Counted from the stretch's first letter, positions 43,869 to 53,383 are shown. The stretch: DNA of 64,000 bases from [Clostridium] viride DSM 6836 (GCA_000620945.1 JHZO01000004.1:620001-684000); one strand, 5' to 3'. Notes: generated from the sequence alone by a model not told the origin. Numbers and translations are program-made.

Positions 43869-43887
43869 ATGAGTGGAGGTGCAAATC

Positions 43888-43956
43888 ATGAAAATCGTCG
43901 TTTTCAAGTCCCCGAAAATGGTTGCGGGTTTACTCAGGAGAATTTTTAAAGTATAA
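43888..43956 (+). CDS. spoVM: Stage V sporulation protein M, 22 residues
   Basis: A very short gene, easily missed by gene callers. It encodes an amphipathic peptide whose pattern fits SpoVM: K2, K7, P9 and K10, then MVAGLLRRIFK. The helix-kinking proline at position 9 is the key conserved residue of B. subtilis SpoVM (26 residues). There the peptide senses the positive curvature of the forespore membrane and anchors SpoIVA. The RBS GTGGAGGTG stands 8 bases before ATG. Position after rsgA matches the Bacillus order, and sipL follows. Confidence rests on length, pattern, RBS and context. Confidence 0.85.
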   Translation: MKIVVFKSPKMVAGLLRRIFKV

Positions 43957-44028
43957 GGACAGGTTTGTGCATAAGGAGAAGCGTACTCGCATAAGGTTTC
44001 ATAGAATCATAACAAGGAGAGAATGACT

Positions 44029-45546
44029 ATGGAACTGGAACTCCGGCAAGAGTACATAAGCTGCTGGGACAACGGATATCGAACCCTACTCAATCAGGAA
44101 GAAACCACGGAGATGATCGTGCCGGATGCCTGTCCGGATATTCTGCAAATTCTGGATGGAGAGGCGAAGCTCCTGCTGCAACGGAAAGAAGCCATGGATG
44201 GCAAAGCGGAACTCTCGGGTTGTATCAAAGTCGGGATTCTGTATCAGCCGGATGGTGAGAGCTGTGTTTGCAGCATGGAAGGCATCCTTCCATTCGCAAC
44301 GAATCTGGAGTCTGCCGCGATTACCCGTAGCTCAAAGCTGATCGTTTGTCCCCAAATCCAAAAGGTAGATGTTCACGTTTTAAATCCCAGAAAAGTCCTC
44401 ATTAAGGTCAATTTTACCTTAGACATCAGCTGCTACACCCCACAAACCCATTCCGTTTGTTCTTGCGTGGAACAGCGCGAGCAACACCGGGTCTGTGAAA
44501 AGGTGGAGGAGCATCAAACGCACTTAGTCATGACGGCCCAGGAAAAGATGTTTAGCTATACGGATACACTGACCCTGCCAGCTGGAAACCCGGACATGAT
44601 GGAACTGCTCCGGTTCCGAGCTGACTGCACATCCCAAGATGCTAAGGTCATCGGGAACAAACTGCTCTTTAAAGGTGAGGCAAAGGTAGAGGTGCTGTAT
44701 CGCAGTCATGATGGACGGCCTTGCACCGCACTCTTCTCCCTTCCATTCTCACAAATGATGGAAGTCGGAGATGCGGGGGAGGACTCCACGCCTGAGCTTC
44801 ACATCATTTTCACGAATGCATCCTGCAAACGTGCCGATGAAGAGGGGCGAAGTGTTTCAGTCGAGTTAGAACTCATGGCGCAAAGTATCCTTAGCAAAAC
44901 CCAGCGGCTTTCTGTGCTAACCGATCTCTATAGCACCGAAAGTGATACCGTGGATACCCGCAAAACGTATACCATGAACAGCCTGATGGATCACGGTGTG
45001 GCTCCCGAAAGTGTGCGAGAGCTCTTGGAATGCACCATCCCGGTCGCCAGTGTTCTGGATGTACAGCTTCGTCCCCTGCAACTTAACACGGTAAAACAGG
45101 CAAGTGAAATGACCTTAAACGCAGAGGTTGAGGCCTATGTCCTCTTCCTAACGGAAGAAGGCGACTGTGGTTGCTTGCATCGGCGCATCACCGTGCCGCA
45201 TACCATTCCCATTTCTCAGCAGTGGGAGTATCGTTGCGACTTCAACATCAGCAGGCAAGGGAGTGCCATGATGGCTCCCGGTGGAATCGAAGTATCCTTT
45301 ACCGTGGATTATACTTGGAAGGCCATGGAAAAGCGCAAGGTGCAAGGCATTGAACGTGCTTCGGTGGAAGAGAAAAAGCCCATGAGCGGGGAGATGCCAT
45401 CCGTCATCATTCGGTCGGTCCGGAATGGAGAAGGTCTTTGGGACATTGCCAAGTCCTATCGAACCACGGAAGAAGACATTGCCGAGGCCAATGCCCTCGC
45501 TACGCCAGAACTCTATGCTGGTCAAATGTTGCTCATTCCCAGGTAA
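44029..45546 (+). CDS. sipL: SipL-like spore envelope protein (SPOCS/DUF3794 plus LysM)
   Basis: A roughly 505-residue protein. The N-terminal two thirds contain repeated SPOCS/DUF3794-type beta modules (VPDACPDILQILDGEAKLLL, then the NPRKVLIKV and VMTAQEKMFSYTDTL regions). The C-terminal 45 residues form a LysM domain (VRNGEGLWDIAKSYRTTEE to LYAGQMLLIPR). This is the architecture of C. difficile SipL, which binds SpoIVA and is needed to attach the coat. ATG 44029 is preferred over 44023 because AAGGAGA lies 8 bases before it. The gene sits between spoVM and the mobile island; spoIVA is at 58164. Confidence 0.9.
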   Translation: MELELRQEYISCWDNGYRTLLNQEETTEMIVPDACPDILQILDGEAKLLLQRKEAMDGKAELSGCIKVGILYQPDGESCVCSMEGILPFATNLESAAITRSSKLIVCPQIQKVDVHVLNPRKVLIKVNFTLDISCYTPQTHSVCSCVEQREQHRVCEKVEEHQTHLVMTAQEKMFSYTDTLTLPAGNPDMMELLRFRADCTSQDAKVIGNKLLFKGEAKVEVLYRSHDGRPCTALFSLPFSQMMEVGDAGEDSTPELHIIFTNASCKRADEEGRSVSVELELMAQSILSKTQRLSVLTDLYSTESDTVDTRKTYTMNSLMDHGVAPESVRELLECTIPVASVLDVQLRPLQLNTVKQASEMTLNAEVEAYVLFLTEEGDCGCLHRRITVPHTIPISQQWEYRCDFNISRQGSAMMAPGGIEVSFTVDYTWKAMEKRKVQGIERASVEEKKPMSGEMPSVIIRSVRNGEGLWDIAKSYRTTEEDIAEANALATPELYAGQMLLIPR

Positions 45547-45553
45547 TCATATG

Positions 45554-45602
45554 AAAAGCCCACCCGCCTCAATGTATTATATAAGGTAAAAATTATATAA
45601 TA
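45554..45602. repeat. Left edge of the island: inverted repeat and half terminator
   Basis: Bases 45554-45569 (AAAAGCCCACCCGCCT) are complementary, with one mismatch, to 57152-57167 at the far edge. After a 14-base spacer, AGGTAAAAA at 45584-45592 with an AT tail to 45602 is the inverse of 57121-57137, also behind a 14-base spacer. The repeat begins only 7 bases after the sipL stop. Confidence 0.7.
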
Positions 45603-45611
45603 TATCTAGCC

Positions 45612-45648
45612 AAAAAGATGCTATATCAAACGATATAGCATCTTTTTT
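45612..45648 (+). terminator. Strong terminator just inside the left edge of the island
   Basis: A perfect 16-bp stem (45612-45627 and 45632-45647; core AAGATGCTATATC) with an AAAC loop and a T run. It would isolate the recombinase genes from read-through out of sipL. Confidence 0.9.
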
Positions 45649-45723
45649 TGACCACAAATTAACAGTATTAAAGGCAAAATACATAATATATAATGCATCT
45701 TATTTGATAAGTAAGGTGGATGT

Positions 45724-47211
45724 ATGAAACATGTAAAAGTAAAATCAGAAACCTATAGAGATAATTCGGCAAAGAGTATAAACCTTCCAACTCTTTTGAT
45801 TGAGTATGATGGTGAAGTGCAGGTGTTGGAACAACTTCACCAATATCAATTGAAACATAAATTAAAAAGCAGCTCTTGGCATAATAAGTTAGTTCAAGCA
45901 GTAGGCTTGTTGCTCGATTACATGGAGGCTAATCAAGATAACTATACGTCTGCTAAAGATTTCTTTGAGATATTTACCGAATCAATTTATGAAGGAACAA
46001 TCAACGAGGATGGTTTTGACCCTTCTGGGTTGTATTGGATTCCAAAGAGAACAGAAACAGCAAATATGCTCTTAACAGCATTGAATAGTTTTTCGGATTG
46101 GTTGCATGACGAATATGGGGCTGCACAGTTGAATCCTTGGCGAGAAGCAACCAGTTATGAACAGAGGCTCAACTGGATGGCTCAAATCAATAAGAGTCAC
46201 CATTCATTTCTAGGTCATTTGAATGATGTTCATGAAATGACAGATACAGCAAAACAAATCCGTAATGTCAAAAATCGTAGAAAGCCCTATTCCGCACATG
46301 GAGGTACAAAAGCATTTCCAGAAGACCAAATCCATAATTTGCTTTGGGAAGGTTTTAAGAAGACGAGAAAAAATTTGGATCTAAACCTCATTGACCGTTA
46401 CAATTGGCGAGATATTGCCATAACAATACTCATGCATGGTGGCGGGCTAAGACACAGCGAGGTTTTTCACTTATGGGTGCAAGATGTATTTGCCGACCCA
46501 GAAGACCCTGATTTGGCTGTAGTTCGGATTTATCATCCCAGCGAAGGAAGGGCACCAGAAGACTTTAAAAACCCCACAAATGGCAAATATGTAACAGATA
46601 GAGCGTCTTACTTATTGCTGAAATATGGTCTACTGCCTCGCAACCGCTATTCAGGCAATGATAAGCGGTTTGCAGGTTGGAAAGAACCAAGACTCGACAA
46701 TGATGAAGATAAATACATGCATGTTTATTGGCTCTCAAAGGAATGGGGCTACCTTTTCATGCACGTTTGGAAAATGTATCTGGCTCAAAGGCTTCGTGAG
46801 AGTATTCCGAATACTCACCCCTTTGCTTTTGTGAATCATCTCCCAAAATACAAAGGTGAAATGATGCCTTTAAGAACGCAAAAACAATCACATGCAAAGG
46901 CCGTTGAAAAGATTGGTTTGGTAATCGCTAAAAATAATGGCACTACAGAACATGGACATAGACATGCTTATGGTCAACGTCTCAAAGGAGCAGGGATAGA
47001 AGACAGAATTAAACAGGTGGCAATGCACCACAAGTCCATCGAATCACAAAAAGTATATACCGAACCGACTGTCTCTGATGTCACAAATTCGCTCAATTAT
47101 GCAACGGTATTTTTAGAAAACGGATTTGAGCTTCCTGTAAAGGCAGAAATAGATGAATGGTTCAACGAGGAAAAACAACTACAAAGACGTTACATGTTAA
47201 GAGGAAAATAA
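45724..47211 (+). CDS. Tyrosine recombinase, GmtY-like
   Basis: A 495-residue site-specific recombinase. The catalytic set is readable: R243 in GGGLRHSEVFHLW, H410-x-x-R413 in EHGHRHAYGQR, H436 in AMHHKSIESQ and the nucleophile Y445 in KVYTEP. The N-terminal 200 residues should be the arm/core-binding part. Size, gene order and the downstream partners fit the first protein of the gamma-mobile-trio (GmtY); Tn554-type TnpA is a more distant alternative. An RBS AAGGTGG is visible. It abuts the next gene without a gap. Confidence 0.8.
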   Translation: MKHVKVKSETYRDNSAKSINLPTLLIEYDGEVQVLEQLHQYQLKHKLKSSSWHNKLVQAVGLLLDYMEANQDNYTSAKDFFEIFTESIYEGTINEDGFDPSGLYWIPKRTETANMLLTALNSFSDWLHDEYGAAQLNPWREATSYEQRLNWMAQINKSHHSFLGHLNDVHEMTDTAKQIRNVKNRRKPYSAHGGTKAFPEDQIHNLLWEGFKKTRKNLDLNLIDRYNWRDIAITILMHGGGLRHSEVFHLWVQDVFADPEDPDLAVVRIYHPSEGRAPEDFKNPTNGKYVTDRASYLLLKYGLLPRNRYSGNDKRFAGWKEPRLDNDEDKYMHVYWLSKEWGYLFMHVWKMYLAQRLRESIPNTHPFAFVNHLPKYKGEMMPLRTQKQSHAKAVEKIGLVIAKNNGTTEHGHRHAYGQRLKGAGIEDRIKQVAMHHKSIESQKVYTEPTVSDVTNSLNYATVFLENGFELPVKAEIDEWFNEEKQLQRRYMLRGK

Positions 47212-49914
47212 ATGTCATATGATAATAATTTCAAGTATAAGATGCTTTCATTACTCTGTGATGGAAAATCAGCAACAGATGTTGAAAGAGAATATGGCGT
47301 AGGACGAACAGCCATTTTGAGGTGGTTAAGAAGTTTTGTTTCTGACGGATTCTTTAATGAAAACGAATTAAGCCCAGAAGAAAAGGTGAATTTGGAAACA
47401 CTAAGAGAAAATGCAACCCGTAGAGAAATTCAGATGAGAAACAAGAACCAATCAAAGGATATTACTCTTATGTGGGTGCTTGAATTGGATGAAGGATTAG
47501 AGGAATGGAGGTCACTCGCAGAAGAATGGCTAAAGACGCAAGTCAGAGGGAAACACATAGCCTTAAGTTGTCTGGCCGCTTTCTTCCAAAAATATCTTAT
47601 CAACCATGACATCCCTAGGCCTCCCAAAGATTTTCTATTGAAAAAATTTCATGCACCTGATTTTTTTGAAATCTGCTTTTCTCATTATACATCAGACAGC
47701 TCAGTACTTTATGCAAAACGGATTGTTTCATTTATCGACTGGATACTTCTTGAGAAGTTCTCGGTTGAAGATGATTTTGGAAATATGCAAATACCTCATG
47801 AGTATCATAATCCGTTAGCAAAATACATTCCTGATTCATATGGGGGTTATAAACGTAATGAATCTGACAAAAACGTTCTGCCCTACAGATACATCAAGGA
47901 CCTGCGTTTAATTTTATGTCCCTTTGATGCCTTTCATTTCAAGGACTGGCATTTCGCTCAAGAAGCAACTGATTATAAAAATAGCAGTGGAGATTGGTTT
48001 GTAATTAAACAGTCGCTCATTGATAAAAATGACCCTGATTGTGTCTTTAGAAAGAGAGAAACAACAAAATATGAAAAAGATACAAAATGTCTTCCTGATG
48101 TGGTCTACGAGTTATGGTCCCCCGTCGTGTCTGTGGCTCTATTAACCAAACTTTTATTGCCTTTAAGGACGTACCAAGTAAGAATGCTCGACAGCGGTGA
48201 AATGGATACGTTCAAGTATGTTCAACCAACAAGAACAAAGTGCGGTCATTGGGTTGTGAACGATTCGCCGCTAAGCAAAGGCGACAAGGTCAATCCATTT
48301 GAAAATGGTGTCTTGAGAAAGTTCAACGACCCTACATCCAGGATAGAGATGACTGGTTTTTTTATCAACACGAATAAAACAGCAGACATAAACAAAGAGG
48401 AAGACCAAAAAGGATACGAAATCCCTTGGCAATACGAGGAGGCTCAATACTGGCTTGTCAAACTCCGTGATTGGCAGCATAAATACAACCCTGTAGACGA
48501 ACCTACACCTTGGGTGAATTTGAAAACAAATCACTTGGGTCACGTTAAGGACAAGAAAATTCTTAAGCAAATGGGTTCAACAACGTTTCTTTTCAGGAAT
48601 CCCAGTTCTGCGAGGGAAGAGCATTTGCCAGTAGGGACAGCAGGACTTGACCCACTATGGCATAAAGTGCTTACTGAACTGGAGAGCAGATTAAAAGCAC
48701 ATGGAGCTTCAGAGGAAGAAAAATCCGTTCAGCTTATCAAGAATGAACGGAAAACCCTATACCCTCTCCACTCTTTAAGAGTGTCCTTGATAACTGCATA
48801 TGCCCTGGAAGGTGGGGTTCCGATGCCCATTCTTTCTAAAGCAATTGTCGGACACGCAAGACTTGTGATGACGTTGTATTACACCAAGGCCGGTATATCA
48901 TATGTGACTGATAAGATGAACCAAGCCGAACATAATATTTTGGAGAATGACAAGGCATCTTTCAAGAGATTTCTAAGAGATGCAAAATATGAGCAACTTG
49001 AGAATTATCTCGCAATCAATGACCCCATCGCCTATCAAGCCGTTGTAAACGCCCAACAATCAGGTGCGAGCATTATTATCGGTGACAAGGGTATTTGTCC
49101 AAAAGGATGCTTTGGATGTGAGTCTGGAGGCATTTTTGTTAATGATGATACAGGCAAAACCACCTTTGGTCCTGTGCCGGGATTCCCAGAGCAGAACTGC
49201 GTAAGATGCCGATGGTTTGTGACAGGACCTGCTTTCTTACCAGGATTGGTCCACCATTTCAATACCATTGGTTACAATATGAGCGAAACAGGAAAAAGGG
49301 TGATTCATTATCAGAACGAGATTGAAACACTTGAGAATCATAAGTATGAATGCGAGGTTAGCGAACAGATATTTACAGGGCAGGGTAAGCTGTTGAAATT
49401 TGAAACGTTACATATGCAAGAGGTGCAGAAGAACGACAAACTCGCCAACGATTATAATGCAACGCTTCGTCTTATTGATAAATGCATAGCACTAAGTAAA
49501 AATAGCACTTCAAAAGAAAGTGTTCAATTAGTCCCTGTCGGTTCGATTGATGACATACGTTTGACGTTTGATAACGTTGAACATGAATTAGAACAACTTC
49601 AAATCATATGCAATGGGGCAGAAATTTTCCCAGAAACCGATTCAAGCAAAGCAGTTTTACAAAGGTCCCAAATCATTGACCTTACCCTTGCTGAGAATGG
49701 CAAGAAGCCGGTCATGTTCTCATTAACAGATGAAGAACAATTGATAGCGGGGAATCAATTTATGAGGCTTTTGATGCAACGAGCTGGAAGTTTAAAAAAC
49801 GCTGTACCCTATGCCATTGGAAGAAATAAACTCGAAGAAATAGGTCTTATAAACGAATTTGTCGAAGAGATTGAATCAATGAAACTTAATGAAGCGGTAT
49901 TGGCTCTTGAATAG
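47212..49914 (+). CDS. Large tyrosine recombinase/integrase, GmtZ (VPA1269)-like
   Basis: A 900-residue protein. The first 45 residues form a transposase-like helix-turn-helix (FKYKMLSLLCDGKSATDVER, then GRTAILRWLRSF). The middle carries recombinase motifs: H520-x-x-R523 in LHSLRVSL, G547-H548 and tyrosines Y556/Y557 in LYYTKAG. Farther on is a likely zinc site, C629-C633-C636 with C663-C666. The C-terminus is helical. The combination matches the VPA1269 family integrase of GMT elements as I know it; an HMM search is needed to confirm. The ATG follows the gmtY-like stop directly. Confidence 0.78.
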   Translation: MSYDNNFKYKMLSLLCDGKSATDVEREYGVGRTAILRWLRSFVSDGFFNENELSPEEKVNLETLRENATRREIQMRNKNQSKDITLMWVLELDEGLEEWRSLAEEWLKTQVRGKHIALSCLAAFFQKYLINHDIPRPPKDFLLKKFHAPDFFEICFSHYTSDSSVLYAKRIVSFIDWILLEKFSVEDDFGNMQIPHEYHNPLAKYIPDSYGGYKRNESDKNVLPYRYIKDLRLILCPFDAFHFKDWHFAQEATDYKNSSGDWFVIKQSLIDKNDPDCVFRKRETTKYEKDTKCLPDVVYELWSPVVSVALLTKLLLPLRTYQVRMLDSGEMDTFKYVQPTRTKCGHWVVNDSPLSKGDKVNPFENGVLRKFNDPTSRIEMTGFFINTNKTADINKEEDQKGYEIPWQYEEAQYWLVKLRDWQHKYNPVDEPTPWVNLKTNHLGHVKDKKILKQMGSTTFLFRNPSSAREEHLPVGTAGLDPLWHKVLTELESRLKAHGASEEEKSVQLIKNERKTLYPLHSLRVSLITAYALEGGVPMPILSKAIVGHARLVMTLYYTKAGISYVTDKMNQAEHNILENDKASFKRFLRDAKYEQLENYLAINDPIAYQAVVNAQQSGASIIIGDKGICPKGCFGCESGGIFVNDDTGKTTFGPVPGFPEQNCVRCRWFVTGPAFLPGLVHHFNTIGYNMSETGKRVIHYQNEIETLENHKYECEVSEQIFTGQGKLLKFETLHMQEVQKNDKLANDYNATLRLIDKCIALSKNSTSKESVQLVPVGSIDDIRLTFDNVEHELEQLQIICNGAEIFPETDSSKAVLQRSQIIDLTLAENGKKPVMFSLTDEEQLIAGNQFMRLLMQRAGSLKNAVPYAIGRNKLEEIGLINEFVEEIESMKLNEAVLALE

Positions 49915-49966
49915 GATGCTGCTACTTCTCCTAACCGCAGACAAATAATTATTGGAGGCTGACAAC

Positions 49967-50620
49967 ATGGTTAATATGCATCCTGCTGAATTTTTTGCTC
50001 AACTTCAAGAAAATGTATCAGTTCGCAAAAAACGCACTTTAGAATTAATTAATGAGATTTGCAAGAAACAATACGAGAGTGGTAGCAAAGATTTTTCAAT
50101 TAGTACAATCGCTATGTTAATTGCCGATAATGGCGGTCCAAGTGAGCAAGCACTTCGGAATAAACAAGGTGAAGATTATCGTGCATTAATCAAGCAATGG
50201 GCTGACTATTTCAATGGTTCAAATAAGAAAATCGCAGCTAAAAAATCAACAGGCTTAAACGATGAAATCTTAGCAAATGTGACTGACCCAACAACCAGAG
50301 CTTTAGTTGGAATGATTTTGGCGGAAAATAAAAAATTAAAGAAAGAGAACTCTTTACTAAAGCAGCAAACAACTTTAACAATAGATATGCGCAAACCAAA
50401 AGATGAAGTTCTTGGAACCGGCCAGAATGTCATTTTAGTGTCCCCTTCAGATGATTTAACAGAGATGGAATTAAAGGCCTTAAGAGAGGCAATCTCTGAG
50501 GACTTCATGAAGGATCGTGGCTGGACTGTTGATGATTATGGCAGAGTCAAGGAAAAAGGCATTCAAGTGTACAAGCCTGGATACGTTAGTGCAATTAAGA
50601 AAGTTCTAAAAGAAGTCTAA
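49967..50620 (+). CDS. GmtX-like third protein of the recombinase trio
   Basis: A 217-residue protein. The N-terminal half (KKRTLELINEICKKQYESGS, then FSISTIAMLIADNGGPSEQA) looks like a DNA-binding helical domain. This is followed by EDYRALIKQWADYF and a coiled coil (about residues 110-130). The C-terminal part ends in GRVKEKGIQVYKPGYVSAIK. The pattern SKDFSIxTIxxL with GGPSxQALRNK resembles GmtX. Its role in transposition is unknown. ATG 49967 follows GGAGG by 8 bases; a TTG at 49952 is an unlikely start. Confidence 0.75.
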   Translation: MVNMHPAEFFAQLQENVSVRKKRTLELINEICKKQYESGSKDFSISTIAMLIADNGGPSEQALRNKQGEDYRALIKQWADYFNGSNKKIAAKKSTGLNDEILANVTDPTTRALVGMILAENKKLKKENSLLKQQTTLTIDMRKPKDEVLGTGQNVILVSPSDDLTEMELKALREAISEDFMKDRGWTVDDYGRVKEKGIQVYKPGYVSAIKKVLKEV

Positions 50621-50804
50621 TCGCAATGTCATAACTTAAAGTGTAAGATAGGTGCTGAACTAGTCTCTGGTGAGAGTAATTCATTGTAATGCAGACGATA
50701 CTCATGTCGAGTTTGGCTAGTTTATTGTAAGTGCTCATAAGCAAGATTTTCGTCTACCAGGGCCTAAAATTTAATATAGTGTAACTACGGAGGAGGGAGA
50801 TAAC

Positions 50805-52547
50805 TTGCCTAATAGTTTAGATGAAAATGATTTATCCTTAGCGGATTTTGTGAAATTACCTACCACAGTTGAGTTCTATAGCTTGAATACCGATCAATTT
50901 AAACGGTATGTAGAAGAACGTCCTTATATTAAAGTTGGAACTGAGGTTCTATCTGGGTATGTTCCTGCTTATACAAACCAGGAGAATATTCAAACCATAT
51001 TTATTGAATTAGGTAGTGATTTTATTGGGTTTTTCCCTAAGGTGATGTCACTCTTAGATGAGCAAAGCAACGATGCAGCTGGAATCTCTCAAGTCCTTGA
51101 GCATCCATATCTTAATTTATCTGGAAAAGGTGTTGCTATCGGTTTCGTGGATACCGGTATTGATTACACCAAAGATGTATTCAAACTTAAAGATGGCACC
51201 TCAAAGATTATCAGCATTTGGGATCAAACATTGGAGGGTCCCAGAAGTTCTGATTTATACTATGGAGCTGAGTTTACTAGAGATCAGATCAATGAAGCAC
51301 TCCGTTCAGACAACCCCTTGGAAGTCGTGCCAACCATAGACACACAAGGACATGGGACTTTTTTAGCCTCGTTAGCAGCCGGTAGCGAAACGGATGAGTT
51401 TATTGGTGCAGCACCAGAGGCGGAACTAATCGTAGTGAAGTTAAAACGAGCCAATCAATACTATATAGATAAATATTTACTACCTCCCGAGGAACCGAAT
51501 TTATTTTTAGCAACCGACATCATGTTAGGAACAAGATATGTCTTAACCAGGGCACAGGACTTAGGGCTCCCCATAGTGATTTGTCTTGGGCTGGGTGCAA
51601 ACTTAACCGGTCATGATGGTATGACACCCTTGGAAGAAAACTTAAGTGTCATTGCACAAAGAATTGGCTGTGCAGTGGTAGCAGCAGCAGGCAATGAAAG
51701 TAACGCCAAGCATCATACCCAAGGAGTAATTCCTAAGACAGGTGCAACGGATGTGATTAGCATACGAGTGGGAGAATCTGTGTCTTCCTTTATGGTTGGC
51801 ATCTTTACTAAATCGTTTGAAAGTATTTCGGTGGGGATTACTTCGCCTAGTGGTGAGGTTATCAGTAGAGTTCCTTTTAAGGTGGGTTTGGAGTTTAACG
51901 AACAGTTAACCATAGATAAAACCAGCATTACCATAGGTTATTATAGGGATATAAACTCTGTAGTAGTTGTTTGGCTTAAGGATGCTAAGGAAGGGATCTG
52001 GGAAATTAATCTCTTCGGAGACTACATTTTAAACGGAGAATACCATGCTTGGCTTCCAATAACTGGACAGATTAGCCCTTTGGTAGAGTTTATGAAGCCC
52101 GTTCCTAGTTACACCACCACCTTTGCATCTACTTCCCATCGAACCATAGCCTGTGGTGCGTATAATAGCTCCGACAATACCCTTTATGTCTCATCCTCCT
52201 GGGGTCCTACACGAGTACCCACTATGGCACCTGACTTCGTGGCGCCTGGCGTTAATGTGAAAGGAATCTACCCCACAGGTGTAGGGACCATGACTGGTAC
52301 GAGTGTAGCAGCGGCTGTCACGACCGGAGCTGCTGCCAATCTTTTGGAGTGGGGGCTTATTCAAGGCAACTTGAAATCCATGGATGGTGACACCGTCCGG
52401 CTTCTTCTCATCAATGGATGTCATAGAGATGAGGGCATCCTCTATCCCAATACACGATGGGGTTATGGAAAACTAGATCTATATGGAACAATCTCTAAGA
52501 CGAAGGAAACTAGCATTGTTTACGATATTAGAAGAGGGACTCAGTGA
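50805..52547 (+). CDS. Subtilisin-like S8 protease, Csp-type
   Basis: A 580-residue serine protease. The triad is complete: D116 in GFVDTGID, H183 in QGHGTFLA and S500 in MTGTSVAAA. A stretch of about 130 residues between the catalytic His and Ser (from VSSFMVGIFT to WLPITGQI) looks like the jellyroll insert of the clostridial Csp germination proteases. The first 90 residues would be the propeptide. Csp proteins process the cortex hydrolase SleC or sense germinants, so a germination role is possible, but its location in a mobile island leaves this open. The start is TTG behind GGAGGAGGGAG. Confidence 0.85.
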   Translation: MPNSLDENDLSLADFVKLPTTVEFYSLNTDQFKRYVEERPYIKVGTEVLSGYVPAYTNQENIQTIFIELGSDFIGFFPKVMSLLDEQSNDAAGISQVLEHPYLNLSGKGVAIGFVDTGIDYTKDVFKLKDGTSKIISIWDQTLEGPRSSDLYYGAEFTRDQINEALRSDNPLEVVPTIDTQGHGTFLASLAAGSETDEFIGAAPEAELIVVKLKRANQYYIDKYLLPPEEPNLFLATDIMLGTRYVLTRAQDLGLPIVICLGLGANLTGHDGMTPLEENLSVIAQRIGCAVVAAAGNESNAKHHTQGVIPKTGATDVISIRVGESVSSFMVGIFTKSFESISVGITSPSGEVISRVPFKVGLEFNEQLTIDKTSITIGYYRDINSVVVVWLKDAKEGIWEINLFGDYILNGEYHAWLPITGQISPLVEFMKPVPSYTTTFASTSHRTIACGAYNSSDNTLYVSSSWGPTRVPTMAPDFVAPGVNVKGIYPTGVGTMTGTSVAAAVTTGAAANLLEWGLIQGNLKSMDGDTVRLLLINGCHRDEGILYPNTRWGYGKLDLYGTISKTKETSIVYDIRRGTQ

Positions 52548-52656
52548 TGTAGAACTGAAACTACGAAATAACTGAATACGTACTACTCGACAAGTATAAG
52601 TAAATGAAGTTGAAGATACTTCTTTTCCCTTCATAGTAAGATTTTGAGCTACACCA

Positions 52657-52697
52657 GTTAGAAAACCCCCTGAGAGTGCTCTCAGGGGTTTTCTAAC
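52657..52697. terminator. Long terminator after the S8 protease gene
   Basis: Arms 52657-52676 and 52679-52697 (GTTAGAAAACCCC core) pair over 19 bases with one bulged C and almost no loop. A-rich and T-rich stretches within the arms allow termination in both directions. Confidence 0.8.
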
Positions 52698-52778
52698 TAC
52701 ATTCGGTTGTATATAGCCCAATAAAAAACGACTTAAACATGTTCACTTCTGTAAAAGGGAAAAATAAGGATTAGAGAT

Positions 52779-53150
52779 TTACAAGTATTTAACTAATTGA
52801 AAACCGCCGCCATACCACTTTAATTCATTGTTAAAATAAATTCCATAATGATCTACATCATGAATAACCTTATAGACCTTAAACCGATCCCCTACTCTAG
52901 CATGATCGTGGTGATGTGCACCGGAAGTTACTACGCCAAAATCTCCCTCCTCTAATATGAATCCTTTATTTGGGTCGTCTGAATTAAATTCACTGCTACT
53001 CAGCCATTCAAAGCTACCATCTGCTACTTGTACAACGTATGCTGTGCCTGACCATTTAGACGAAATGGTTCCTACTGTGCCACTCGGAATACCTTCGAAG
53101 TCTATTATTGTTATCACTTTATCTCCTGGATAAAATGGCTTGTACCGCAT
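52779..53150 (-). CDS. Small protein of unknown function with two beta-barrel-like halves
   Basis: A 123-residue protein that I cannot assign. The first half (YPGDKVITIIDFEGIPSGTV, then TAYVVQVADGSFEWL) and the second half (EEGDFGVVTSGAHHHDHARV, then GDRFKVYKVI) each have the spacing of SH3/KOW-like barrels. The HHHDH cluster could bind metal. ATG 53150 follows GAGGTGAAG on the minus strand, and TATAAT lies about 25 bases farther upstream. A longer frame to 53210 has no RBS. It is oriented against its neighbours inside the island. Confidence 0.72.
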   Translation of the reverse strand: MRYKPFYPGDKVITIIDFEGIPSGTVGTISSKWSGTAYVVQVADGSFEWLSSSEFNSDDPNKGFILEEGDFGVVTSGAHHHDHARVGDRFKVYKVIHDVDHYGIYFNNELKWYGGGFQLVKYL

Positions 53151-53354
53151 ATTCTTCACCTCACAACTATTATAGTAAACTCCCTTGGTGAAGGTGTTAA
53201 AGGTTTCCACTTAACCAATCGGTTCAATCTAGGTTTGGGCCGATTGTGTCATTGTCAAAATGCTTACTAGCTTGCCATTATTGAAGTAAGATAAGAGTAT
53301 GCAACTGACATTGGCAAAATTTATATTACCACATAACAATTACTAACTGTGATC

Positions 53355-53383
53355 TTGTCGATTATGGTCAAGTATGGTAAAAT
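53355..53383 (+). promoter_or_regulatory. Predicted promoter of the Cys-rich miniprotein gene
   Basis: TTGTCG (53355-53360) and TAAAAT (53378-53383) have a 17-base spacer and lie 25 bases before the ATG at 53409. Confidence 0.6.
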
